DNA of 64,000 bases from Bacillus_BA fengqiuensis. Its GTDB lineage: Bacteria; Bacillota; Bacilli; Bacillales; Bacillaceae_H. The DNA lies in NCBI GenBank assembly GCA_030813035.1, contig JAUSTV010000020.1. One strand, 5' to 3'. The position numbers and the translations under genes are program-made. Under the pieces are notes generated by a model, which was not told the origin of the DNA, did no database searches, and saw nothing but the letters and a program-made list of their open reading frames with translations. Shown in pieces: positions 16,668-25,401 of this stretch (within the stretch, counting starts at the first letter, position 1; every line of letters starts with the position of its first letter).

Positions 16668-17559
16668 GGTCAAACAAGTAAGAAAAGAGTTCGAAGATAT
16701 TGAAGCGGTCAAACAAGTGAACTTACATATTGAAAAAGGATCCATTTACGGGTTGCTGGGATCGAACGGGGCAGGAAAAACGACTCTTTTAAAAATGATT
16801 GCAGGCATTTATAAGCAGGATGAAGGGCAAGTGCTCATTGAAGGAGAGCCCGTTTTTGAAAATGTTGGCATTAAGCAAAAAGCTATTTTTTTGCCGGATG
16901 CCCTATATTTTTTCCCGCAAACGACAATTAAGCAAATGGCCCAGTTCTATGAAAGCATGTATGCGTCATGGAATAAAGAACGTTTTCAAAAGCTTGGCGA
17001 GGTGTTTCCGATTCCGATAACGAAAAAGATTCACCGTCTGTCGAAAGGAATGCAGCGGCAAGTGGCATTTTGGCTGGCGTTATCGGCCATGCCGGATGTT
17101 TTGATTTTAGATGAACCGCTGGACGGTTTGGATGCAGTTATGAGGCAAAAGGTGAAAAACTTGCTTGTACAAGATGTGGCGGAACGGGAAATGACCATTT
17201 TAATTTCTTCCCACAATTTACGTGAAGTAGAGGATTTATGTGATCATATCGGCATTTTGCATCACGGGGAACTAATCATTGAAAAAGAACTCGATGATTT
17301 GAAGTCGGATGTCCATAAAATCCAAGTCGCTTTCACGGGAGATGTTCCGCAAGCCTTTTTGCAAGATCTGGACATTTTATACAAAGAACAGCGAGGAAGC
17401 GTCTTACTTTGTATCGTAAGAGGAAAAGAAGCGCGGATTACATCTTATATTCAATCACATCGGCCAGTCATCTTAGATATGCTCCCGCTTACATTAGAAG
17501 AAATTTTTATATATGAAATGGGGGATGTCGGTTATGCCATCGAAAACATCATCGTTTAA
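16660..17559 (+). CDS. ABC transporter ATP-binding protein
   Basis: A 299-residue ATPase. Walker A GLLGSNGAGKTTLL is near residue 34, signature HRLSKGMQRQ near 128, Walker B VLILDEPLDGLD near 150, and the H-loop is in ISSHNLREVED. The C-terminal 80 residues form a regulatory extension. It resembles YtrB-type ATPases that energise the adjacent permease. ATG 16660 overlaps the preceding regulator, and its 3' end overlaps the permease start by 26 bases, implying translational coupling. Confidence 0.92.
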   Translation: MIEVKQVRKEFEDIEAVKQVNLHIEKGSIYGLLGSNGAGKTTLLKMIAGIYKQDEGQVLIEGEPVFENVGIKQKAIFLPDALYFFPQTTIKQMAQFYESMYASWNKERFQKLGEVFPIPITKKIHRLSKGMQRQVAFWLALSAMPDVLILDEPLDGLDAVMRQKVKNLLVQDVAEREMTILISSHNLREVEDLCDHIGILHHGELIIEKELDDLKSDVHKIQVAFTGDVPQAFLQDLDILYKEQRGSVLLCIVRGKEARITSYIQSHRPVILDMLPLTLEEIFIYEMGDVGYAIENIIV

Positions 17560-19549
17560 TCGGGGGATTTGGAAGCAAAACGTCCGGAATGTCGGTTGGA
17601 TTGGGCTCGTTTATTTTCTATGTTTGACGTTTGCGCTGCCATTGCAGCTGCTCATGGTGTATTCCAATAAAGAGCGCGCTTATTATTATGAAGCAAAAGG
17701 GCTGTTTAACGTGATGGGGGAATTTCAGATCCTCCTTGTATTCGTTTTGCCTGTCCTGCTGGCCGTTTTTTTGTTCCGCTATATGCAAGTGAAGCTATCG
17801 ACCGACTATATTCATAGTTTACCAATCCGCCGGGAGGCGTTATACCATCAGCAAGCATTGCTTGGTTCTCTATTGTTGGTTGTTCCGGTTATTTTGACGG
17901 GGGTTATCCTTTGGCTTCTTCACGGAGCTTTGGATTTGTCGGATCTTTATTCTAAAAGTGAAATCGGCCATTGGATAATGGTAACATGTTTATGGAATTT
18001 ATTCGTCTTTTTTGCAGGTGTATTCGTTGCCGTTTTCACAGGGATGTCGGTGCTCCAAGGAGCTCTCACTTACATTCTATTATTCTTGCCGGCAGGGCTT
18101 ATTATCCTGACGTTTATGAATGCGAAGTACTTCCTGTTCGGTTTTTCAGTTGACTACTATTTAAATCAGCAAGTGGAGCGGCTTATTCCATTCGTCCGCG
18201 CATTCGAAATGACACGCCATCCTTTAACGGGGACAGAGTGGGCCGTGTATGGTCTATTAATCGTCATTTTCTATACATTGTCATTGATTGTATATAAAAA
18301 ACGCCATATTGAAGCCGCAACCCAGGCGATTGCGTTCAGGCCCCTGCAGCCGGTATTCCAGTACGGTGTGACATTTTGTACGATGCTTGTCGGCGGATTG
18401 TATTTCGGTGAAACGCAAAACGACTTCGGCTGGATTTTATTTGGCTTTGCTGCTGCCTCTTTAATCGGCTACTTTGTTGCAGGGATGATTCTTCAAAAAA
18501 CGTGGCGTGTATTTGGCCAATGGAAAGGGTATGTATTTTTCGCGTTGACCATGCTTGTAGCCGGTATACTGCTTCAAATGGATATAACGGGCTATGAAAA
18601 GAAACAGCCGGAGTTGGCGGATGTCAAGCGTGTGTATTTTGGCGAGTCGTTATATCCTTTGACGGATGCTTACAAAAAACAAAGAGAGGCAGAACTGTCA
18701 GACTCAAAACAGGTTTACATCACCGAGGAAGAAGAATATTATTTTGAAGATCGAAAAAATATTGAACATATCTATGAGCTTCATGAACAAATTATCAAGG
18801 AGCGGCCTGAACGGGTCCATCCGCGTGATACACGTTCCGTTGCCATTGGATATGAATTAAAGAGCGGTAAAAGAATTGTGCGTTATTATAACATTCCGTT
18901 TGAATCATACAAACCGCTCTATAAGCCGATTGTGGAATCAAATGAATTTAAAGAAAACCGTTACTCGATTCTCCGAGAATCAAAGAAAAATGACGTAATC
19001 GACAAAATTACGATCCAACCGGATGGACCTACAGGTAAGCGCGCGGTTATTACGGACCCGGAAAAAATTAAAGAGTTCACTTCGATTATAAAAACAGAGC
19101 TCAAATCAGAGACATCTGAACAAATATTTGATGACAGCTCAAGTTGGGCTTATATCGAGTTTTTATACAGCAATAATAGACAAATGAATGTGTCATGGAA
19201 AAAGTCTTATAAAAAAGTAGAGGAATGGCTAAAGCAGAATAAACTTCTTGAACAAGCACGTGTGATACCGGAAGATTTGGCATATGCAGTCGTGATTAAG
19301 AATGAAGAAGGAAAAGATCGATATGAATACATTCGCTCTGACGAAATCGAGAAGAAATTTAAAGATCGCGAGGACGGAATGCGAATCAAAGATAAAAAAC
19401 AGCTGGAACAAGTTTTGCTTGCGGCGAAGCAACAGGAGCTTGGTACCTATGTAATTGCCTTCTATTTCATCGGAAATCCGTATCCGGAGTTTCAAGTATT
19501 TGATGAAAAGAGTGCACCTGATTTCGTCAAGCAGCACTTTGCCCAATGA
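17534..19549 (+). CDS. ABC transporter permease with C-terminal extracytoplasmic or soluble domain
   Basis: 671 residues. About eight hydrophobic segments occupy residues 20-360, followed by a hydrophilic domain of roughly 300 residues rich in Lys, Glu and Tyr. I set the start at ATG 17534 (MPSKTSSFNRG), nine bases after GGGGGA; the frame is open further upstream inside the ATPase gene. Two-part permeases of this kind accompany YtrA-type regulators in Bacillus. The substrate is unknown; envelope-stress or antibiotic export is only an inference. It is last in the operon. Confidence 0.85.
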   Translation: MPSKTSSFNRGIWKQNVRNVGWIGLVYFLCLTFALPLQLLMVYSNKERAYYYEAKGLFNVMGEFQILLVFVLPVLLAVFLFRYMQVKLSTDYIHSLPIRREALYHQQALLGSLLLVVPVILTGVILWLLHGALDLSDLYSKSEIGHWIMVTCLWNLFVFFAGVFVAVFTGMSVLQGALTYILLFLPAGLIILTFMNAKYFLFGFSVDYYLNQQVERLIPFVRAFEMTRHPLTGTEWAVYGLLIVIFYTLSLIVYKKRHIEAATQAIAFRPLQPVFQYGVTFCTMLVGGLYFGETQNDFGWILFGFAAASLIGYFVAGMILQKTWRVFGQWKGYVFFALTMLVAGILLQMDITGYEKKQPELADVKRVYFGESLYPLTDAYKKQREAELSDSKQVYITEEEEYYFEDRKNIEHIYELHEQIIKERPERVHPRDTRSVAIGYELKSGKRIVRYYNIPFESYKPLYKPIVESNEFKENRYSILRESKKNDVIDKITIQPDGPTGKRAVITDPEKIKEFTSIIKTELKSETSEQIFDDSSSWAYIEFLYSNNRQMNVSWKKSYKKVEEWLKQNKLLEQARVIPEDLAYAVVIKNEEGKDRYEYIRSDEIEKKFKDREDGMRIKDKKQLEQVLLAAKQQELGTYVIAFYFIGNPYPEFQVFDEKSAPDFVKQHFAQ

Positions 19550-19576
19550 GTGATTGATTTAGGGAAACGGACATGG

Positions 19577-19681
19577 CCTTAGACTGCACCCCAATTGTTA
19601 GACAAAAAAATCTAGGAATTGGGGTGTTTCTTTATGTCAAAATACACAATTGATTTCAAATTAAAGATAGCCCAACATTAT
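19577..19681 (+). mobile_element. IS3-family remnant: left end and first codons of orfA
   Basis: The sequence has an IS-type end (GACTGCACCCCAATTGTTAG), a short leader, and ATG at 19634 encoding MSKYTIDFKLKIAQHY, the start of an IS3/IS150-type OrfA transposase. It breaks off after 16 codons, exactly at the end of the neighbouring kinase gene. No matching right end is seen. Confidence 0.8.
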
Positions 19682-20496
19682 TTTTTTGTGCTGTAATGCT
19701 CGATGATCTTACTTACGATGTTAGGCAATGCTTTTTTCTGTTTGAAAAGAAACTGGTAGAGAGCTTCTCGCTCCTTTGAACTTACATTCCACTCAGCAGG
19801 GATGGAATTGATCACTTCATATATTGATTCATTTGGCAACTTTTCAATTTTATCGATAAATGAAGTCAACTCGTTGGAATCATCTAGAAGAGAGTTTGCC
19901 CATTGATAAAAAGGCCATTTGAAATTATATTCAGGTTGCCCCTCACGAAGCGTTTGGGCACTCCATTCATAGCGACCCGGAAAACATCTTCCATGATCAA
20001 TCATGTGAACATAATAGTTGCTGTCACTTAGCCGCTCCAAAATGACATTCATCGTACCCCGGTCGGAGTTGTTTACCCATTGGTCGAATACGGTTATGCC
20101 TGCAAGCATATTCCGATTTTTAACTTCCGCTTTAGAAGGAGGAGCTTCTCTTACGTCTTCGAAAGGCATACAGTTTTCGATAAAAACGCATCCATAATGG
20201 GTACCAGGATTATAGCTTCGTTTTTTCTGTTGTAGTTCCGGAGTATTCTCGATAAATTCCTCTGGTACATAAACAAGAGCAAATGGAATAATGGGGAGTG
20301 AAAGGAGCTGTGCCAATTTCGCAATCACATATTCATTCACCACTTCTTTTATTCTTTTTTTTCTAACACCGTAAAACTTCGTGACATACCTTTTGCCATC
20401 ACTGTATTCAATTACATGAGCAGTTCCGCCTCGTAACGCCTGGACATATTTAACAGCGTATATTGGCTGTTTCACTTTATTTTTGTTTGCTGTCAT
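19678..20496 (-). CDS. HipA-like kinase-fold protein
   Basis: 272 residues resembling the short HipA-type kinases. The N-terminal lobe carries KRYVTKFYGVRKKR (ATP-lysine region), and the catalytic segment is FDQWVNNSDRGTMNVIL followed by VHMIDHGRCF, corresponding to D-x(4)-N and the metal-binding Asp of HipA. HipA proteins phosphorylate cytoplasmic proteins, but this family lacks a HipB partner here, so a toxin role is not supported. I use ATG 20496, preceded by AAAGGAGCGA. The 3' end abuts an IS remnant, so the last codons may derive from an insertion. Confidence 0.7.
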   Translation of the reverse strand: MTANKNKVKQPIYAVKYVQALRGGTAHVIEYSDGKRYVTKFYGVRKKRIKEVVNEYVIAKLAQLLSLPIIPFALVYVPEEFIENTPELQQKKRSYNPGTHYGCVFIENCMPFEDVREAPPSKAEVKNRNMLAGITVFDQWVNNSDRGTMNVILERLSDSNYYVHMIDHGRCFPGRYEWSAQTLREGQPEYNFKWPFYQWANSLLDDSNELTSFIDKIEKLPNESIYEVINSIPAEWNVSSKEREALYQFLFKQKKALPNIVSKIIEHYSTKK

Positions 20497-20805
20497 AGCA
20501 TTCGCTCCTTTGCTGATCAATTACCAAAGCGGTGACACTAGTTAAGATGAATGGTCTTGTACCAACATGGTCCCGTATTTCTTGAAAGTAGCCCATCCCA
20601 TTCTCCTATCATGATGATTGACTCCTTTAAGAAAGTGAATTAAGATTCTTTTTTTATTAAATTCAGAATGAACAAGATTCGAAACGGTCAAAAGCATATT
20701 TTTGATAAAGTTTTTAGGGTACTCTTTTTATGGTACTCCAATGTAAATAAGAAACTGAAAATCGGCTTGAAAGTTTGCTGTACAGAACTTTTCAAACTCA
20801 ATTAG
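20497..20805. other. intergenic stretch without recognised feature
   Basis: AT-rich sequence between the divergently transcribed kinase and cysK genes. I see no open frame with a ribosome binding site and no strong hairpin. Confidence 0.5.
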
Positions 20806-20845
20806 TTGGTTCCTTGTGTAAATTCCTGTATAATCTTATAGGAAT
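20806..20845 (+). promoter_or_regulatory. cysK promoter with overlapping palindrome
   Basis: TTGGTT (20806-20811), 17-base spacer, TATAAT (20829-20834). ATTCCT (20822) and AGGAAT (20840) bracket the -10 box as an inverted repeat. It is a candidate site for the cysteine repressor CymR, whose motif contains an ATNNGGAAT half. Confidence 0.5.
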
Positions 20846-20869
20846 CATACAATAAAGGTTGGATTACAA

Positions 20870-21793
20870 ATGAAACTATATAATTCCATTCTTGATCTAG
20901 TAGGAAACACACCTATTGTAAAACTGAATAATATACCTGACGCTAACGGGGCGGATGTATATATTAAGCTTGAATCCTTTAATCCCGGAGGCAGTGTCAA
21001 AGACCGTGCAGCCATGAGCATGATTGAACGAGCCGAATCAGAAGGGCTTATCACACCCGGAAAAAGTACGATCATTGAGCCGACTTCCGGCAATACAGGT
21101 ATCGGTATCGCGATGGTATGTGCGGCAAAAGGATATCGTTGTATTATTACGATGCCTGATAATGCGACGGTTGAGCGTGTTAAAATTTTAAAAGCTTATG
21201 GAGCAGAGGTTTATTTAACACCAGCAAGCCTCCGTATGCAAGGAGCCATCGATGAAGCGGAACGTCTGGCGGCCAATGTTCCGGGCAGCTTTATTCCGAT
21301 GCAGTTCGAAAATGCGGCGAACCCTGATGCACATCGTTCAACGACCGCTGTAGAAATCATGGAAGCGTTTGATGGGAAACTAGATGCACTCGTATTAACA
21401 GCAGGAACAGGCGGAACGGTGACAGGAACAGGGGAAGAGCTCAAGAAACACATTTCCGATTTGAAAATTTACGTTGTTGAACCGTACGGATCTCCTGTGC
21501 TTTCAGGAGGAGAACCGGGGCCTCACAAAATTCCAGGAACCGGACCGGGATTCGTACCGACGATTTTGAACCGCGAAGTTTACGATGAGATTTTACTGAT
21601 TAAAGATGAAGATGCTCAAACGATGGCACGCCGTCTGGCGGCAGAAGAAGGCATTTTTGTCGGGGCATCCGGCGCGGCATCTGCCCACTTTGCGGTTGAA
21701 ACAGCCAAAAAGCTTCCGGCAGGTGCAAGAGTGCTTTGTATGGCACCTGACACAGGTGAACGCTATTTGTCTTCAGATTTATTTCCTGAATAA
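20870..21793 (+). CDS. cysK: cysteine synthase (O-acetylserine sulfhydrylase)
   Basis: A PLP enzyme of 307 residues that makes cysteine from O-acetylserine and sulfide. The PLP lysine is K44 in NPGGSVKDRAA. PTSGNTGIGIAMVCAAKGY is the substrate loop and TAGTGGTVTGTGEELK is the phosphate-binding loop. The C-terminal half carries the usual EPYGSPVLSGGEPGPHKIPGTGPGF. Length and motifs fit CysK; a paralogous Bacillus enzyme (YtkP) is also close, so the symbol is not certain. ATG follows AAAGG. It is a single gene with a terminator. Confidence 0.9.
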   Translation: MKLYNSILDLVGNTPIVKLNNIPDANGADVYIKLESFNPGGSVKDRAAMSMIERAESEGLITPGKSTIIEPTSGNTGIGIAMVCAAKGYRCIITMPDNATVERVKILKAYGAEVYLTPASLRMQGAIDEAERLAANVPGSFIPMQFENAANPDAHRSTTAVEIMEAFDGKLDALVLTAGTGGTVTGTGEELKKHISDLKIYVVEPYGSPVLSGGEPGPHKIPGTGPGFVPTILNREVYDEILLIKDEDAQTMARRLAAEEGIFVGASGAASAHFAVETAKKLPAGARVLCMAPDTGERYLSSDLFPE

Positions 21794-21834
21794 TCATGCT
21801 TGTTCTCAATAGCAAGCTTTAAGGAATCTTGATA

Positions 21835-21868
21835 AAAACGACAGCTGATCATGCTGTCGTTTTTTTTA
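21835..21868 (+). terminator. cysK terminator
   Basis: AAAACGACAG (21835-21844) pairs with CTGTCGTTTT (21854-21863), followed by Ts. Confidence 0.9.
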
Positions 21869-22070
21869 TTCTTATAGAAACGCTCGGTTTCGTTCCCATA
21901 TCCGTTCCTTTACAATATATATAACTATAGCGAGGAATATATTGTGTAACAGTGTGGTGAGTCGTCATCCCTTTGACTGAAAAGCAAAATGATAAAGGGA
22001 ACCTTCAATCAACGAAGGTTTCTTCTCGTGAGAACGGGAATGAGAGTGAGAACACAACGGAGGTGAAGTC

Positions 22071-22139
22071 ATGGCAGTTGTGAAGGCAACGGAATCAGAT
22101 ATTGACCTTTTGGCAAGATTGCTGAGGGCTGAAGCAGAG
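22071..22139 (+). pseudogene. cwlJ: cwlJ 5' remnant (spore cortex hydrolase)
   Basis: ATG 22071, preceded by a perfect GGAGGTGA, encodes MAVVKATESDIDLLARLLRAEAEGKG, very close to the N terminus of CwlJ, which degrades spore cortex during germination. After about 26 codons the similarity stops and the frame runs into unrelated residues, so the catalytic domain is missing. The ribosome binding site and start survive. A second, intact cwlJ or sleB elsewhere would be needed for normal germination. Confidence 0.78.
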
Positions 22140-22322
22140 GGTAAAGGAGTACAGCGGAGCGGGATTCATGCCCATTCCGGTCGATATGTTGAAAATGGAC
22201 ATGTTTGGATATTTTCTTCCATATATTGTGAAAAGGAATGAAAATAATCACGGAAAAGGCAGCCTACAGCAAAAAGAGAGGCGTGGATTACGTCCTGTTT
22301 TGCCTTATTTTCTGTAAAGGAT

Positions 22323-22481
22323 GTGGTGATAGTAGAGGTAAATGCAAGCTATCATATTCTTTCGGATATTAATGGCGTATTAACTGTCGCGATTTGCATA
22401 AATGGAGAAATTGGAGTCATCGTCGCAGGGCAAACAGAAACCATTTTAATCAAGTTAAAGAATATTTTCAAAGAAAGATAA
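22323..22481 (+). CDS. small frame of unknown identity after the cwlJ remnant
   Basis: A 52-codon frame from GTG (or 50 from GTG 22326) that follows AAAGG closely and encodes a hydrophobic, beta-rich sequence (VVIVEVNASYHILSDINGVLTVAICINGEIGVIVAG). The same frame stays open upstream to about 22250 without a start, so it may be the tail of a truncated gene. It ends at a strong terminator, which supports its having been the end of a transcription unit. I do not recognise it. Confidence 0.3.
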   Translation: MVIVEVNASYHILSDINGVLTVAICINGEIGVIVAGQTETILIKLKNIFKER

Positions 22482-22524
22482 CCAAGCAGGTATGAAGAGC
22501 GTATACCTGATTGGTTATCTTTCT
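22474..22524 (+). terminator. terminator of the decayed cwlJ locus
   Basis: AAAGATAACCAAGCAGGTAT (22474-22493) pairs with ATACCTGATTGGTTATCTTT (22503-22522) with one mismatch. Confidence 0.8.
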
Positions 22525-22667
22525 AAAAAATGGCTTAACACAGAAACATTCGATTTGATGGGGATTTGTATGATCAATTTTCTTAATCATCCATACTGTC
22601 TATATGAAAATCATCGCTCTTTAAAGACAACGAGCGGCAGAATATTTCCTAAGAGGAAAGTTTCATC

Positions 22668-24116
22668 TCATAGATGGATCGATTTCGTTGAAAGGATTTC
22701 ACAGAGCTTTTCCAGCCCGACCGCTAGATCATGATCACTTAATAGTGAATAGCTTAGGCGGATGTAGTGGTGTTTCGGTTCATGCACAAAACAGGCGGAT
22801 CCAGGTAAAAAGGAAACTGAAGCTTCGTTTGCTTTCGCAAGCAAGGCCATGGCATCGATGTTTTGAGATAGGGAGACCCATAAGTTCAAGCCGCCTTGAG
22901 GGAGATGAAATTTAACCGAATCGTCTAATGAAGAAAGGATGTTTGCCGATGTATCACGCCGGATTTGCAAAGCGATCCGCAGTTTTTGTAAATGATTTCG
23001 CATCCTTTCTGTACGCAAAAAAGGAAGAATCCCTTTTTGCGTAAGTAACGGACTTCCGATATCCATGGAGGCTTTTGTTGCATAAAGCCAATCGTACACA
23101 GGCCCTTCAGCGAACAGTGCAGCAATGCGAATCCCCGGTGCCATCGTTTTGCTGAATCCTTTTATATACATGACATGTCCGTTCCGGTCAAAATATTTGA
23201 TGGGCCGGGGCAGGAGATGGTCATCAAAATAAATCTCACTGAACGAGTCATCTTCTACAATAAAAAAGTGATAAAGTTCGGCAAGTTCAACGAGCTCCCG
23301 TCTTCTTTGTTCGCTCATCAAGGTACCGGTAGGATTGTGAAACGTCGGATTGACATATACCAAAACCGGTTTCCGTTTCTGACAAACTTCTTCTAATAGA
23401 TCAATTTGGAGACCTTGTTCATCAACCTCGATGGGAAGGACATTGATTCCTTTATTTATAAAGACATCAATCGCGGCACCGTAACACGGGCTTTCGACTA
23501 CAACTGTATCCCCAGGTTTCAATAACGTTTGTGCGATAAGGTCGATTCCTTGCTGGACACCGCTTGTAATGATGAGATTGGAAGGAGGGGCGGGTAATCC
23601 TTGTTGTTCTTTCAAATAGGCGGACACGGCAAATCGAAGCTCTTCATCTCCTTGGACAGGGCCATATGTCGCCAAAATCATCCGGTTTTTATCCAGGATT
23701 TTTTGCATTTCGTCTGCCAAAAACTGTGTCGGCAGGAGGCGCGGGTAAACGACCGCCTGGGAAAAATCATAATATTGCTTCTTACGATTGAGTAAATATT
23801 GAGACCGAATGATATTGTATGATAAAGCGCGCTGCCACTCATATGGAAGATTCGGCTGGAGGATCGGAATCGTTTTTTGCCCTTTTACATATACGCCCTT
23901 GCCGCGCTGGACGGACACATACCCTTTCATTTCCAGCCATTTATACGCTTTGCGGACAGTCAATAAACTAACACCAAGATCGCCTGCGAATGTTCGTAAA
24001 GAAGGGAGCTGTTCCCCGTCTGCCAGCATCCCGTTTTGAATCCGCTGCACCATTTGCATGCAAATTTGCTGATAGAGCGGCGTACTCGAATGTTTGTGCA
24101 ATGTAAATTTCACCAC
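22668..24116 (-). CDS. MocR/GabR-type regulator (GntR HTH plus aminotransferase domain)
   Basis: 482 residues. The N-terminal GntR winged helix (TPLYQQICMQMVQRIQNGMLADGEQLPSLRTFAGDLGVSLLTVRKAYKWLEMKGYV) is followed by a fold type I aminotransferase domain (about 110-470), with the PLP lysine in YIKGFSKTMAPGIRI. MocR proteins bind direct repeats and use PLP or PLP-amino acid adducts as ligands. It is divergent from an EamA exporter across a 163-bp spacer with two ACTGTTATA repeats, so it very probably controls that gene. ATG 24116 has no strong ribosome binding site, only AAGTGGTG. Confidence 0.93.
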   Translation of the reverse strand: MVKFTLHKHSSTPLYQQICMQMVQRIQNGMLADGEQLPSLRTFAGDLGVSLLTVRKAYKWLEMKGYVSVQRGKGVYVKGQKTIPILQPNLPYEWQRALSYNIIRSQYLLNRKKQYYDFSQAVVYPRLLPTQFLADEMQKILDKNRMILATYGPVQGDEELRFAVSAYLKEQQGLPAPPSNLIITSGVQQGIDLIAQTLLKPGDTVVVESPCYGAAIDVFINKGINVLPIEVDEQGLQIDLLEEVCQKRKPVLVYVNPTFHNPTGTLMSEQRRRELVELAELYHFFIVEDDSFSEIYFDDHLLPRPIKYFDRNGHVMYIKGFSKTMAPGIRIAALFAEGPVYDWLYATKASMDIGSPLLTQKGILPFLRTERMRNHLQKLRIALQIRRDTSANILSSLDDSVKFHLPQGGLNLWVSLSQNIDAMALLAKANEASVSFLPGSACFVHEPKHHYIRLSYSLLSDHDLAVGLEKLCEILSTKSIHL

Positions 24117-24203
24117 TTCACCCCAATTCTATTTATAAAGCGTGTATTCGTATAAGTTAAGTTAATCGTATTGTAAACTCATTATCAACTAAAATATTAT
24201 TCA

Positions 24204-24250
24204 ACTGTTATAGGCTGTGTTGTACTGTTATATATGTTATCCCCTATAAT
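24204..24250 (+). promoter_or_regulatory. MocR direct-repeat operator and EamA-gene promoter
   Basis: ACTGTTATA occurs at 24204-24212 and 24224-24232, 20 bases apart start to start (two helical turns). TATAAT lies at 24245-24250, so the second repeat overlaps the -35 region. This matches the direct-repeat sites of GabR/PdxR-type regulators. Confidence 0.65.
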
Positions 24251-24279
24251 CATCTCATCTGCTAGAAGGGGGAAAATAC

Positions 24280-25197
24280 ATGGTAATCATCAACTATCTT
24301 TTCATTTGTCTCATTTTTGGAACGACCTTTTTAACGATTAAAATGGGGATTGAGGCAGGGGCACCTCCGCTTTTTTCGGCAGGTATCCGTTTCTTTGCCG
24401 CAGGCCTTCTTGTTGTCTTATATTTTGTAGTAAAACGCCATCCTGTCACACTGTTTCTTTTGTCAAAAAAAGTAGCATTTGCCGGTTTTTGCCTCACATT
24501 TATGACATTTGCCACGTTGTATTGGGCAGAACAATATATCACATCAGGTTTAGCCGCCGTTTTGTCGGCAACCGGACCAATGATGATCCTATTTGTTCAG
24601 GCGAAGCGGAATAAGACCATCATCAAAAGAGAACAGTTTATTGCGCTTATAGTTGCACTTGCCGGTGTGATCTGCATTTCATTGCCGGGCTTTCATCAAG
24701 AATTATCTTACATGTGGGTAATCGCATGTGCCGTCATCTTGGGAGGGGAAGTGTTTTATGCAATCGGGACACTTAACTCCAAGGAGATTTTAACGACTGA
24801 AAAGGATGTGTCACCATTTTTGATCAACGGTGTTCAAATGCTGTATGGCGGTTCAATGCTTCTTATGTTTTCAATCGTGACAGAACAGCCGAACCCGGCC
24901 GTCCTTACAACATGGGATGTATGGGGGCCAATCGTTTATTTGATTTTCATCGGGTCCATCGGCGGGCACGGGTTATATTACTGGCTCATTTCAAAGACGA
25001 ATCCGGTTTTTCCGTCTACATGGCTGTACATCTCACCGTTGATCGCTGTCGCGGCAGGATATGTGTTCTTGGATGAGCCAGTCAAACCAATTATGGGCCT
25101 CGGGGCTGCTTTCATTTTGGGCGGCGTATTTTTGGCGAACCGGACCACTCTCCAGTCGTATTGGAAGCAGGGGAAACTGTTCAAAAAAGCGGTGTGA
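24280..25197 (+). CDS. EamA-family (DMT) transporter
   Basis: 305 residues with ten predicted membrane helices in two EamA repeats (about 5-135 and 147-285). Repeat features are TMKMGIEAGAPPLFSAGIRFFAAGLL-like sequence at the start and PVFPSTWLYISPLIAVAAGYVFLDEP in the last repeat. Such proteins export amino acids or other metabolites. ATG 24280 follows AGAAGGGGG. The adjacent MocR regulator suggests a substrate tied to amino-acid or PLP metabolism; that is inference. A hairpin and a repeat element lie downstream. Confidence 0.9.
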   Translation: MVIINYLFICLIFGTTFLTIKMGIEAGAPPLFSAGIRFFAAGLLVVLYFVVKRHPVTLFLLSKKVAFAGFCLTFMTFATLYWAEQYITSGLAAVLSATGPMMILFVQAKRNKTIIKREQFIALIVALAGVICISLPGFHQELSYMWVIACAVILGGEVFYAIGTLNSKEILTTEKDVSPFLINGVQMLYGGSMLLMFSIVTEQPNPAVLTTWDVWGPIVYLIFIGSIGGHGLYYWLISKTNPVFPSTWLYISPLIAVAAGYVFLDEPVKPIMGLGAAFILGGVFLANRTTLQSYWKQGKLFKKAV

Positions 25198-25234
25198 TGC
25201 AGGAATTGGATGAAAAAAGGATTGAATGAAGATG

Positions 25235-25266
25235 ACCGAAAAGGGCAAAATACGACCCTTTTCGGT
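25235..25266. terminator. hairpin after the EamA gene
   Basis: ACCGAAAAGGG (25235-25245) pairs with CCCTTTTCGGT (25256-25266). The T-run is poor. Confidence 0.6.
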
Positions 25267-25275
25267 AACCCTCAT

Positions 25276-25380
25276 GAAAGGCCCCGTCATGAAAACCCAG
25301 TAAAATAAAGGGGTTATGTGACGGGGCCTTTCATTAAAAATCAGTTTTTGTGATTTATTAGAGGCTTATGGGACAGCCTC
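25276..25380 (+). repeat. GGCCCCGTCA hairpin repeat, copy B
   Basis: GAAAGGCCCCGTCA (25276) pairs with TGACGGGGCCTTTC (25319). The conserved tail ATTAAAAATCAGTTTTTGTG then leads to a second small stem GAGGCT/AGCCTC. Copies at 16041 and 37264. Confidence 0.75.
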
Positions 25381-25401
25381 TTCGATCCTTTTATTTAAAA
25401 A

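Noticed and set aside
19678..20496. HipA-HipB toxin-antitoxin module
   Set aside because: There is no HipB-type helix-turn-helix gene beside the kinase; HipA-like kinases without partner are common.
22492..22734. 80-codon + strand frame overlapping the MocR gene end
   Set aside because: It starts within a terminator hairpin, lacks a good ribosome binding site and runs into the opposite gene.
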